From positions 143,655 through 207,654 of the forward strand of contig JALSRD010000035.1 of the NCBI GenBank assembly GCA_026984935.1: 64,000 bases of DNA, in the 5' to 3' direction. Of the stretch, positions 1-7,809 are shown piece after piece; within the stretch, counting starts at the first letter, position 1, and each line of letters begins with the position of its first letter. A program made the position numbers and the translations under genes. Source of the DNA: Desulfobacterales bacterium (GTDB lineage: Bacteria; Desulfobacterota; Desulfobacteria; Desulfobacterales; JALSRD01). The notes under the pieces were generated by a model. The model did not search any database and was not told the origin of the DNA. It saw nothing but the letters and a program-made list of their open reading frames with translations.

Positions 1-570
1 CTGCATAAATTTCAGGCTGATCGGCTGACCGTAAACAGCCAGCTTTTCGGCCGGCATGCCATATTGCAGGGCCTGTTGGCGGGCCGCTTGCGTGGGCACG
101 ATTAAGTGGTCCACTTCCGCGCAGATCCAGAAAGGATGGAGGCTGACCATGTCCGTGACCACGGTCACGAAAGGTGCGTCCAGCGCGGCGGCTTTCACCC
201 ATTTTACGCCCAAATGATTCATGACCGGATGCAGGGATACCACCAGGTGCGGCCGCAGGGCGATCAGGTGGCGGGCCATGGGGTTTTTCACCAACGGAAA
301 GATCATCCCGAAAAAGAAGCGTGGCAGATGCACGTGGGCGGTCAGTTTCCAGAGGACCTGCCAGACCGGTTTGCCGGCCCCGCTGAGCCAGCCGTAGGTG
401 CCGGGCAGTTTGCAAAACGGCCAGGGCATGTGGTTTTTCCAGATGTCGCTAATGATTACTGCATAGCAGCCGGGGTATCGGTATTCGATGGCCTCTGCGA
501 TGGCATTGGCCGCGGCGCGGTGCCCGCCGCCGGTATCGGAAATCAAAAAAAGGATGCGTTTCTTTTTCAT
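1..570 (-). CDS. MGDG synthase-like glycosyltransferase, N-terminal part (cut by window edge)
   Basis: The frame is open from an ATG at 570 to the window edge, giving the first 190 residues of a protein with no stop in view. It begins MKKKRILFLISDTGGGH; the glycine-rich GGGH near residue 14 and the later HPVMNHLG and VVTDM segments fit the N-terminal domain of the MGDG synthase/UgtP family, which transfers sugars to diacylglycerol at the inner membrane face. The nucleotide-sugar-binding C-terminal half lies outside the window. The ATG overlaps the stop of the upstream phosphoesterase (ATGA), so the two are probably translationally coupled. Family is fairly certain; the lipid or lipid II-type substrate is not. 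Confidence 0.8.
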   Translation of the reverse strand, partial: MKKKRILFLISDTGGGHRAAANAIAEAIEYRYPGCYAVIISDIWKNHMPWPFCKLPGTYGWLSGAGKPVWQVLWKLTAHVHLPRFFFGMIFPLVKNPMARHLIALRPHLVVSLHPVMNHLGVKWVKAAALDAPFVTVVTDMVSLHPFWICAEVDHLIVPTQAARQQALQYGMPAEKLAVYGQPISLKFMQ

Positions 571-1664
571 GCGCCGGGCCCTTTCCCGGCAGGCCGGGCG
601 GTGAAATCCGCCGGCCGCATGCGCTGCTGCTTTTTGTGGTAGAGAAATTCGAGCAGGCCGTCCGTGGCAAGTACCAGAATAAACAGTGCCAAAAGGATCT
701 GGCCGGCATAGATCTTACCCAGCGTACGCACATACAGCCCGGCAATGTTGAGGTATTTCTTGATGCCTTCAAAGGGTGTTTTGTGGCCGACCGGAACGAC
801 CTCGGTATGCACACCCTGATCCGAAACCGTGACCCGCACATAGTGATAAAAGGTATGCTTGGGGTCGCTGCCCACCAGTTCCGCGCCGGCCCCGCCGCTG
901 ATGATCGTTTTCAGCCCGCGCTGCGTGGTCTCGTAAAAGGCATGGATGTGAGAGCAGAAAAGCACGCTGATCTTGTACTTGACGAACAGGTCCTCAAGCT
1001 GGCGGGCCGTGTCCGCATCCCTGAGGCTGTGGGCGTAACGGATGCCGGCGCGGTTGTCGTCGCGCGGGTCCCACAGCGGAACGTGCATGAACACAAAACG
1101 GTATCTATCGTGCAGACCGTCCTTGAGCTGCCTTTCGAGCCAGGCGGTTTGCTGGTCACCGAGGCCGGTTTCATTGCTGTCGTCGAGCAGAATGAACTTG
1201 GCACCGCCCAGCTCAAAGGCATAATAAAACCGTCCGAAAATCTTGTAGTAAAAATCCATGTCTTCAAAAGCCACATCGTGATTGCCCGGCAGCACCAGGG
1301 TCGGGATCTGGATACTATTCAGCTGGGTTAAGAAAGATTCGTAAGTCTCCCGGGTGGGGTAGAGCACCGTGTCTCCCGCTAATATTGCAAAATCGAGCTT
1401 GGGATCGTGGTTGAGCCTTTTCACCAGCGTATTGAAAATCGGACTGTTTTTGTTGTCGCCCAGGAAAGCAAAGCAAAAAGGCAAGCCGTGGGCGCGTTTC
1501 TGGATCTCCTGCATGGCATGATAGTTCAGGTCATGCGCTTTAATGGGGAAAAAATCCGAGATTTCGAAATATCCCCCTAAACACAGGGTAACGATGATCA
1601 GCGCCAGCCGGAGCCAGGTGCGGCGCCGGAAATAGGCGGCCGCAATATTGCCCACTTTTTTCAT
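567..1664 (-). CDS. Membrane-anchored calcineurin-like metallophosphoesterase
   Basis: A 365-residue protein with the metallophosphoesterase motif series: LGDNK in place of the first block, ILAGDTV, LPGNHDV, MHVPLWD and FCSHIHAFY. These are the dinuclear metal ligands of calcineurin-like phosphatases. One hydrophobic segment lies at the N-terminus (about residues 15-32) and another near residue 320, so the catalytic domain is probably held on the membrane and exported. An in-frame TTG lies at 1685, but the ATG at 1664 (MKKVGN) is the more likely start. It sits between a PAP2 phosphatase and a glycolipid synthase, suggesting a lipid-linked substrate, but the substrate cannot be read from sequence. 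Confidence 0.8.
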   Translation of the reverse strand: MKKVGNIAAAYFRRRTWLRLALIIVTLCLGGYFEISDFFPIKAHDLNYHAMQEIQKRAHGLPFCFAFLGDNKNSPIFNTLVKRLNHDPKLDFAILAGDTVLYPTRETYESFLTQLNSIQIPTLVLPGNHDVAFEDMDFYYKIFGRFYYAFELGGAKFILLDDSNETGLGDQQTAWLERQLKDGLHDRYRFVFMHVPLWDPRDDNRAGIRYAHSLRDADTARQLEDLFVKYKISVLFCSHIHAFYETTQRGLKTIISGGAGAELVGSDPKHTFYHYVRVTVSDQGVHTEVVPVGHKTPFEGIKKYLNIAGLYVRTLGKIYAGQILLALFILVLATDGLLEFLYHKKQQRMRPADFTARPAGKGPGA

Positions 1665-1725
1665 CTGTCCATTCCCGTTGGCCAATCGCCTCTATTATCC
1701 AAAATGTTCCCAACAACGCCGATCG

Positions 1726-2304
1726 TCAAACCTCCCGCCGGCCGGGGAAGACATCGAGCATTCCAACCAGACGTTCGTAAGCCGGCATCAGCCGCGGGCG
1801 CAGCCGCGTCAGCAGGACGAAACTGACTACCGCCACCGCCAGGGACCCGGCAATGTCAAAGGGGAAGTGCAGCCCGGTGTACACCCGGGCCCAGCTGCCG
1901 GCCAGGGCCAGGGCCAGCAGGAGCATTCCCTGCCGACGCCACAGGGGCCGTGACAGCAGCGACAGGGCCGCGGCAAAGAGCAGCGTGGCATGATCGCTGG
2001 GAAACGAGGTTTCCGGCGCATGCGGGATCAGCGGCCGGCAGAGACCGATCATAAACGGCCGCGGATGGGTGTAAAACAGGCCGATGGCCTGGTTGATCAA
2101 CAGGCCGACAGCCACGACCAGAACCGCTTCCAGGATTGCCGGTTTCTGGAAACGCTCGCAAGTCAGCCAGAAAAGCGCCAGCAGAACGATCACGGCATAC
2201 GGTGCACCCCTGGCAAAGACAACGGCCAGCAGATCCCATGCCGGATGCGTGCCGGCACCGGCATGTATCCAGCGAAACAGGTCGATATTCAGCGTGTCGG
2301 TCAT
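1726..2304 (-). CDS. PAP2-family phosphatase, probable undecaprenyl-diphosphatase (BcrC-like)
   Basis: A 192-residue multi-pass membrane protein with the acid phosphatase signature in order: THPRPF (residues 79-84), FPSDHA (101-106, PSDH replacing the usual PSGH) and R140-x5-H146-x3-D150. These are the three PAP2 motifs. Small PAP2 proteins with PSDH are typically undecaprenyl-pyrophosphate phosphatases that recycle the carrier lipid on the periplasmic side. The start at 2304 has a strong ribosome site (GGAGGAAACC). It lies 61 bp upstream of the phosphoesterase in the same direction and downstream of a two-component system. Function as a carrier-lipid phosphatase is inferred from family and size. 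Confidence 0.8.
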   Translation of the reverse strand: MTDTLNIDLFRWIHAGAGTHPAWDLLAVVFARGAPYAVIVLLALFWLTCERFQKPAILEAVLVVAVGLLINQAIGLFYTHPRPFMIGLCRPLIPHAPETSFPSDHATLLFAAALSLLSRPLWRRQGMLLLALALAGSWARVYTGLHFPFDIAGSLAVAVVSFVLLTRLRPRLMPAYERLVGMLDVFPGRREV

Positions 2305-2378
2305 GGTTTCCTCCGCTCAAGAGATCGCAGTGCGTTCATGCTGCTGCTATAGTTTGAATACAGAGCATAGCACACGAA

Positions 2379-2419
2379 GATGACCGCAAGATGACCGCAA
2401 GATTATCTTTTGGTCATCT
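2379..2419. promoter_or_regulatory. Two tandem 11-bp repeats plus inverted partner ahead of the PAP2 gene
   Basis: GATGACCGCAA occurs twice head to tail (2379-2389 and 2390-2400), and the inverse GGTCATCT follows at 2412-2419, able to pair with AGATGACC at 2389-2396. The site lies about 75 bp upstream of the PAP2 start, between it and the histidine kinase gene. An 11-bp direct repeat places half-sites one helical turn apart, as OmpR-type regulators use, so the neighbouring response regulator may bind here. Binding is inference. Confidence 0.35.
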
Positions 2420-2481
2420 CGAAAGATTGCCTGTGGCGGTGGCAAATTGGATTTTGGCACTGTTGTACCGGATCTGGATGT

Positions 2482-3870
2482 TTACCCGGCGGGAGGCGTG
2501 ATACGCGGCAGGGCCACCAGAAAACGGCTGCCCATGTTGGGTTGGCTGGTAACGGTAATGCGACCGTGGTGGGCCGTTACGATGGCACGCGCCAGACTCA
2601 GGCCCAGGCCGCTGCCGGGGGTGGAGCGACTGGCATCGCCGCGGTAGAAGCGGTCGAAGACGTGCCGCATGGCATCTTCGTCGATCCCCACACCCGAATC
2701 GCTGACCATGAGCGTGACTTCGTCGGCAGAGGCGGACACCTGCAAATCGACCCTGCCGCCGGCCGGCGTGTACTTGACGGCGTTGTCCAGCAGGTTGGCC
2801 ACGACGCGCTGCATACCGCGGACATCGCCGCGGATGAAAAGCGGTTCAGTTGGAACCTGCCATTGCAGATCGATCCCGCGGTCTTCGCCGGCCGGCAAAA
2901 ACAGTTCCGCGGCTTCGCGGACCACCTGCGCCAGATCGACGACTTCGTCCGGCAACGGCAGTGTGCCGGCATCGATTTGCGCCAGTTCGAGGATCGTGTT
3001 GACCATGGCCACCAGCCGGTCGCTCTCCTCGATGACGGCAACCGCCATGTCGCGGAAGGCAGCCAGATTATTTTCTCCACTCAGGGTGGTTTCGGCCATG
3101 CCGCGGATGCGCGTGATCGGCATGCGCAGGTCGTGGGCCACGTTGTCGATGACCGTCGTAAGCTCGGCAATCAAGGCAGCGATGCGCCGCTGCATGGTGG
3201 CAAAAGCGGCGGCCAGATCTTCGATTTCCGCCCCCCGGTGGTTGCCCGGCGGCAGCGGCTGATCGAGATGTCCGGCGGCAATGGATGCGGCCGCAGCGGT
3301 GACCTGCCGTACGCCGGCCATGGCGCGGCGTGAGATGAAATAGGCACCCAGCCCACCGCAGGCCAGCAATATAAAAAAGGCTGTCGAGAAGGTCTCGCGG
3401 TAATCCTCCAGCAAATCCTGGTTTTCTTCGATCGTGGTGGCAATCTGAAGGACGCTGCCGTCGTTCAAGCGTTTGGAGAGCAGGCGCACGGCAGACTCTC
3501 GCCCGGGAATGTGCCGGGTTTCAATTTGCATGTTGCGAACAGGGTGCTGGGCTAAGGAGGCCACCAGGTTTTTCCAGGCACGCTCGTCGGAAGCCGCCCG
3601 CAGACCGCCGTCAGGCCCCACAAGACGGAAGAACACGCGCCGTTTGCCGGCGCCGTTGGCCTCGGTGGCAAACTCGATCTTCAGCCCCTGGGCCCCGCGC
3701 GTGCGGTAGGTACGTGCAAACTCGCGTGCTTTGGCCTGCAGGCGCTCATCCGTCTGCCGGTCAAGTCCCGCCGCAAGCTGCACGTACACAAAGAGAAAGG
3801 CGGCCAACGCAAGAATCGCAAACAGCAGGCTGTACCAGAGCGTCAGGCGCTGGGAAACGGTGCGCAACAT
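2482..3870 (-). CDS. Heavy-metal-type sensor histidine kinase (CusS-like)
   Basis: A 462-residue sensor kinase. Two transmembrane segments (about 12-33 and 160-180) flank a periplasmic domain of roughly 125 residues; a HAMP region follows, then the H-box NVAHDLRMP with phosphorylated H246, the N-box NLLDNAVKYT, G1 SDSGVGI, the F-box FDRFYRGD and G2 GSGLGLSLA. The layout fits the CusS/heavy-metal sensor subfamily. Its start overlaps the stop of the response regulator (TGATG), so both are made from one transcript. No metal-binding cluster is obvious in the periplasmic part, so the signal is unknown. Confidence 0.88.
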   Translation of the reverse strand: MLRTVSQRLTLWYSLLFAILALAAFLFVYVQLAAGLDRQTDERLQAKAREFARTYRTRGAQGLKIEFATEANGAGKRRVFFRLVGPDGGLRAASDERAWKNLVASLAQHPVRNMQIETRHIPGRESAVRLLSKRLNDGSVLQIATTIEENQDLLEDYRETFSTAFFILLACGGLGAYFISRRAMAGVRQVTAAAASIAAGHLDQPLPPGNHRGAEIEDLAAAFATMQRRIAALIAELTTVIDNVAHDLRMPITRIRGMAETTLSGENNLAAFRDMAVAVIEESDRLVAMVNTILELAQIDAGTLPLPDEVVDLAQVVREAAELFLPAGEDRGIDLQWQVPTEPLFIRGDVRGMQRVVANLLDNAVKYTPAGGRVDLQVSASADEVTLMVSDSGVGIDEDAMRHVFDRFYRGDASRSTPGSGLGLSLARAIVTAHHGRITVTSQPNMGSRFLVALPRITPPAG

Positions 3871-4547
3871 CAGCGGCGCTCCCTGGCCACGTAGCCCACG
3901 CCGCGAACCGTGTGAATTAGGGGGGGATCGAAGCCGTGATCGATCTTATCGCGCAACCGGCAGATGCGGGCTTCGACCACATTGGTCTGGGGATCGAAGT
4001 CATAGCCCCAGACGTGCTCGAGGATCATGGTCTTGGAGACCACCCGACCCGCGTGGCGCAACAGGTACTCCAGCAGGGCGAACTCGCGCTGCTGGAGATC
4101 AATTTCCTGTCCGGCGCGGGTCACGTTGTGCGCAATGACATTCATCACCAGGTCGGCCAACTGCAGCACCGTCGGCTCGGCCGGACGCTGCCCGCGGCGC
4201 AGCAGGGCCCGCAAACGCGCCACGAGTTCGGCAAAAGAGAACGGCTTGACCAGGTAGTCGTCCCCACCGGCCTGCAGGCCGGCGATGCGGTCCTGCACAC
4301 TTTTTCGGGCGCTCAAAAACAGGACCGGCGTAGCAACTCCGGCACCCCGCAAGCGTTCGATCAGTGCCAGGCCATCGAGACCGGGCAGCATGATGTCCAG
4401 GATGGCGGCATCAAAAGATTGCTGCAAAAGAAACTGCAGACCGGCCTGTCCGTCCGCGCACCGCGTGACTTCAAAGCCCTCGCGCGTAAGCCCGCTGGTG
4501 ATAAAATCAGCGGTTTTGGTATCATCTTCAACGATCAGGATGCGCAT
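3870..4547 (-). CDS. OmpR/PhoB-family response regulator (CusR-like)
   Basis: A 225-residue regulator: receiver domain with acidic pocket E7-D8-D9, phospho-acceptor D51 (ILDIMLPGLDG) and K101 (VKPF), then a C-terminal winged helix from about residue 125 ending VRGVGYVARERR. The frame is open upstream to 4712, but the receiver begins exactly at the ATG at 4547, so the longer form is unlikely. It is the first gene of the two-component pair and overlaps the kinase by one base. Targets probably include its own promoter and possibly the repeats near 2.4 kb. Confidence 0.9.
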   Translation of the reverse strand: MRILIVEDDTKTADFITSGLTREGFEVTRCADGQAGLQFLLQQSFDAAILDIMLPGLDGLALIERLRGAGVATPVLFLSARKSVQDRIAGLQAGGDDYLVKPFSFAELVARLRALLRRGQRPAEPTVLQLADLVMNVIAHNVTRAGQEIDLQQREFALLEYLLRHAGRVVSKTMILEHVWGYDFDPQTNVVEARICRLRDKIDHGFDPPLIHTVRGVGYVARERR

Positions 4548-4777
4548 GTCATTGTCCCTGCATATACGCTGTAGGCCCTCCGGCCGCAACCCGCCGCCGG
4601 CGATTTTCGGCACGTTAGGGCCACGGAAAGAAATAAATCCACAGATATCACGCCGGATTTTGGTTCGGCTACAAGGCGCGGCGGTTGTTTCATACTGGTT
4701 GTATGGGACCATCGACGCAACGCCGTAGCCGGGCCAAAAGACAAGTCAGAATGGGGATTTTATTTTTTCCGGGGCCC

Positions 4778-5323
4778 TTATGCCTCTTTGCGAAAGCGGC
4801 TGAAAATCACCACCCAGCACAGCGCCAGAGCGGCGCTGACGGCATTGAGCACCACGTCACTGTTCTGGTAATGCCGGCTGGGTTCGAAATACTGAATGAC
4901 CTCGTCGATCCATCCCAGTGCGATGGTGATCCCCAAAGCCACCGGCAGGGCGACACGCAAAGAACAACGAAAGCGCAACGCCCGGCAGATCAGAAAGGCC
5001 AGCAGACCGTACTCGATCAGATGTATCCGCTCCGCCGGAAACCGTATGAGATTCAGCGCACAAACATACAGCCCCACCAGTGCGCCGATGCAGACGTACA
5101 TCCATGGATTGTGCAAATCCAGGTGGTGCATTGCCAGGGCCGCCAGGAAGGCCAGGCCGGCGCTGACGGCCAAAAGGGTGATCAGGCCAAAGGGCGTGTT
5201 TTGGATCATGAAAACCACGACATCGTAGACCAGGGCGGACGTGCCGTAAATCGCAAGCGCCCAGGCCAGCGCCAGCAGCCAGTAAAACCCCGCGGTGAAG
5301 TTGTTCTGATCCACAATTTTCAT
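4778..5323 (-). CDS. VanZ-like membrane protein
   Basis: A 181-residue protein with about five hydrophobic segments. The segment RIHLIEYGLLAF and the late motif GWIDEVIQYFEPSR followed by SDVVLNAVSAALA match the VanZ-like family, whose members are small integral membrane proteins of unclear biochemical role (glycopeptide tolerance in one case). Its ATG overlaps the stop of the upstream beta-lactamase-fold gene (ATGA), so the two form an operon. No catalytic residues can be assigned. Confidence 0.75.
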   Translation of the reverse strand: MKIVDQNNFTAGFYWLLALAWALAIYGTSALVYDVVVFMIQNTPFGLITLLAVSAGLAFLAALAMHHLDLHNPWMYVCIGALVGLYVCALNLIRFPAERIHLIEYGLLAFLICRALRFRCSLRVALPVALGITIALGWIDEVIQYFEPSRHYQNSDVVLNAVSAALALCWVVIFSRFRKEA

Positions 5324-6201
5324 TTTTTTACGGTGATCGATTCCCCGTCACTTGCAAGCACCAGCGTGCCGTCTCGATCGGTGCGCCATACCGTCCCGTG
5401 GAGTCTGTGCAGCGTGGCCGTCAGCGGCAGGCCGTAGGGGTTTTTGCCGGTGGAGATGACGAAAACAGCCCCTCGAAAGGTTTCGGCCAGGCGCGCGCTG
5501 ATTTTCCCGCCGTGATGCGGAATCTGCACGCAGCGGATCGTTTGCGGGCTTTTGAGATGCCCGATGATGATATTCTGCACTTTTGGGCCCACGTCCGACA
5601 AAAACAAAAATCCCGTTTTTCCATATTGCAGCCGTGTTGTGACGGCCCGGTCATTGACCGTAAAATGCGGCCGCCGGATGCTTTGCATCGTCAGATGCAG
5701 GCCGGGCTGCGCCAAGGTTTCGGTTAGGGAGGTGTTTCTCAGGCAGCGGATCACAATTCCCCGGGCCCTGATCCGCCGGACCAGTTTTGCGTATTCCGGA
5801 TCCGTTCCCCGCTCTGCAGCGAGGATCATTTCTCTGACCTCAAAATCTTCGATGATCCGGAAAAAGCCGCCGAAATGGTTTGCATGCGGATGGGTAACGA
5901 TGGCGCGCTCGATGGTGCGCACGCCGTGTGCCCGCAGGTAGGCCGCCAGTGGACGGGAAGTCCGCCGGCCGCCGGCGTCGATCAACATATTGCGGCCGTA
6001 GGGAAGCTTGATCAAAATGGCATCCGCGCAACCCACATCGATAAAATGCACCTGGAGCATGGCTTTTCGCGCGCCCACGAGGGTCGCTGTCAGCAGCACG
6101 GCCAGGCTGCAGCACAAAATCATGCGGGCCGCCCGGCGGATGAATCGCGAAATGTTTTTCTGCCGGCCATCGCCCACAGGTGCGTGAAAGACCATCTTCA
6201 T
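5320..6201 (-). CDS. ComEC/Rec2-like metallo-beta-lactamase-fold protein
   Basis: A 293-residue protein with an N-terminal hydrophobic segment (about 27-44), then a metallo-beta-lactamase fold like the C-terminal domain of ComEC: VHFIDVGCADAILI, LIDAGG, THPHANHFGG (residues 103-112), FLFLSDVG and IPHHGG. The usual HxHxDH ligand set reads HPHANH, with Asn at position 108 in place of the metal-binding Asp. It lacks the competence channel domain, so it is a stand-alone periplasmic or membrane-tethered hydrolase-like domain. It is co-transcribed with the VanZ-like gene. Substrate unknown; activity uncertain because of the substitution. Confidence 0.75.
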   Translation of the reverse strand: MKMVFHAPVGDGRQKNISRFIRRAARMILCCSLAVLLTATLVGARKAMLQVHFIDVGCADAILIKLPYGRNMLIDAGGRRTSRPLAAYLRAHGVRTIERAIVTHPHANHFGGFFRIIEDFEVREMILAAERGTDPEYAKLVRRIRARGIVIRCLRNTSLTETLAQPGLHLTMQSIRRPHFTVNDRAVTTRLQYGKTGFLFLSDVGPKVQNIIIGHLKSPQTIRCVQIPHHGGKISARLAETFRGAVFVISTGKNPYGLPLTATLHRLHGTVWRTDRDGTLVLASDGESITVKK

Positions 6202-6446
6202 GTCCGTATGCCTGCCCGGAATTGCGGCACCGCTGCTGGATATTTCCCCACGCGCAAAAACAGTGTTTCACCCTCCTGCCGCGCCTGTCAAGACCTGCCC
6301 GTGGAAAGGCTCCGTTTAAAAAGTGCCCTTTGGCCTGGGGCACAGAATGTGATATGGGGAACCAGCACCGTTGCCCGCCCATCCGGCCAGCATTGTAAAA
6401 TGAAGGGCTTGTGCAAACATTTTATCGCCAAATGGAAGTGTCTGCC

Positions 6447-7310
6447 ATGAAAATCATCGAAAGCGTAAGCGCCATGCAGCAAGAATCCGACATCCTGCGG
6501 CGGAAGGGCCGCACCATCGCCTTTGTGCCCACCATGGGCTACCTGCACGGAGGGCATACGGCACTCATACGTGAGGCACGACGGCGCGGAGATTATCTGG
6601 TGGTCAGCGTTTTCGTCAATCCAACGCAGTTTTCCCCCGGCGAAGACCTGGACTCCTACCCGCGGGATATCGAGCGGGACATCCGCATCTGCCAAGAGGA
6701 GGCCGTGGATACGCTTTTCATGCCCGCACGGGAAGCGCTTTTCGGCCAGCGCTTTCAAACCGCCGTAATCCTGGAAGCCCTGCCCCGGCACCTGTGCGGC
6801 AGGTCGCGGCCCAACTTCTTTCAGGGCGTCGCCACCATCGTGACCAAACTTTTCAACATCGTCAAGCCGCACATCGCCGTTTTCGGCGAAAAGGACTACC
6901 AGCAGCTGCTGGTGGTGCGCCGCCTGGTGCGCGACCTGAATTTCGACATCGAAATCGTGGGAGTCCCCACGGTCAGGGAAGCCGACGGCCTGGCCATGAG
7001 TTCGCGAAATGCTTACCTGACCACCGCCGCACAGCGCCGGGCGGCGCTGAGCCTGCACCGGTCGCTTTACTACGCCGCCGAGCGCGTGGCCGGGGGGGAA
7101 ACCAGCGCCGCGGCCATTATCCGGGCCTGCCGGCAGCGCATCGCGGCGCACCCCGAAACCGACATCGATTACATCGCCATCTGCGACCCCGAGACGCTGG
7201 AGGACATGACGGTCATCGACCGGCCCGTTCGCATGGCTCTGGCGGTGACAGTGGGAAAGGCGCGCCTAATCGACAACATGCGCCTTACGCCCGGTTCGTC
7301 GGACGATTAG
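6447..7310 (+). CDS. panC: Pantothenate synthetase
   Basis: A 287-residue cytosolic enzyme that joins pantoate and beta-alanine with ATP to give pantothenate, on the coenzyme A pathway. The HIGH-type motif PTMGYLHGGH is at residues 28-37, the ATP-binding FGEKDYQQL at 146-154 and MSSRNAYL at 184-191, all as in PanC. Length matches the E. coli enzyme. An in-frame ATG exists at 6411, but the family begins at MKIIESV and GGAAGTG-like purines (GGAAGTG, 6434-6440) precede the ATG at 6447. No other pantothenate gene is nearby. Confidence 0.95.
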   Translation: MKIIESVSAMQQESDILRRKGRTIAFVPTMGYLHGGHTALIREARRRGDYLVVSVFVNPTQFSPGEDLDSYPRDIERDIRICQEEAVDTLFMPAREALFGQRFQTAVILEALPRHLCGRSRPNFFQGVATIVTKLFNIVKPHIAVFGEKDYQQLLVVRRLVRDLNFDIEIVGVPTVREADGLAMSSRNAYLTTAAQRRAALSLHRSLYYAAERVAGGETSAAAIIRACRQRIAAHPETDIDYIAICDPETLEDMTVIDRPVRMALAVTVGKARLIDNMRLTPGSSDD

Positions 7311-7348
7311 CGCCGTCTTGCGACCCGGCCTGCCGGATGACGGCTTTT

Positions 7349-7375
7349 CGCGCGGCACGTATTTCGTGCCGCGCG
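7349..7375. terminator. Hairpin downstream of panC
   Basis: CGCGCGGCACG (7349-7359) and CGTGCCGCGCG (7365-7375) form a perfect 11-bp stem with a TATTT loop, 38 bases after the panC stop. No T-run follows, so it is a weak or Rho-assisted terminator, or a 3' end-protecting hairpin. Confidence 0.4.
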
Positions 7376-7473
7376 GTTCGGCATTCAAAGGAACTCGCCC
7401 TTTCGGCCGGTTCATCCTACCGCCGGCTCCCCGGCCGCGTTGCCGGCCCTTTTTTTCAGACCTGCGGCGCACC

Positions 7474-7644
7474 GTAAAAAGTCGGTTTTGAACAGGTTGC
7501 AAAACTTTTCGGTAAAAAGCGCTGTGCATCGTTTAGCACTAAAATCCCAGTCTGTTTGAGGAGCAAGGCGACGCGTTCCCGGGATTTGCCGCAAGCCGGC
7601 CCAGCTTCCGAAAAGGCTTGCGCAAGCGAACAGCCCGGACTTAC
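7474..7644. repeat. Dispersed intergenic repeat, copy 1
   Basis: About 171 bp starting GTAAAAAGTCGG and ending CCCGGACTTAC, so its ends are imperfect inverted repeats. Internal blocks TTTTCGGTAAAAAGCGCTG, CTGTTTGAGGAGCAA and CCGAAAAGGCTT recur in the copies at 26.5 and 54.2 kb in the same orientation. It fills much of the 500-bp gap between panC and the DUF4139 gene. It encodes no convincing protein. It could be a MITE-like or REP-like element or a transcribed structured RNA. Confidence 0.7.
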
Positions 7645-7737
7645 TTATTATGAAATCATCAAATGTAACGTAAGGCCGGCGCCGCTTAATTTCAGGTGAT
7701 CTTCGGGGCGGCCTCACGGCCCGTCGATGCCGTCCTG

Positions 7738-7753
7738 CGGCATCACGCTTGCC
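7738..7753 (+). promoter_or_regulatory. Candidate sigma-54 promoter for the DUF4139 gene
   Basis: CGGCATCACGCTTGCC keeps the GG (7739-7740) and GC (7751-7752) of the -24/-12 consensus with the correct spacing and a full TTGC -12 element. A start point near 7764 would leave a leader of about 45 bases before the ATG at 7810. A single short match; no upstream activator site was recognised. Confidence 0.35.
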
Positions 7754-7809
7754 AACCTACCGCTTTTATGGCATGATTCGGGCAAACCATCCCCCAAAGG
7801 AGTCTGCCC

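Noticed and set aside
7737-7757. Minus-strand sigma-54-like match (TGGCAAG then ATGC)
   Set aside because: Points towards no minus-strand gene; the plus-strand match at the same place fits the DUF4139 gene better.
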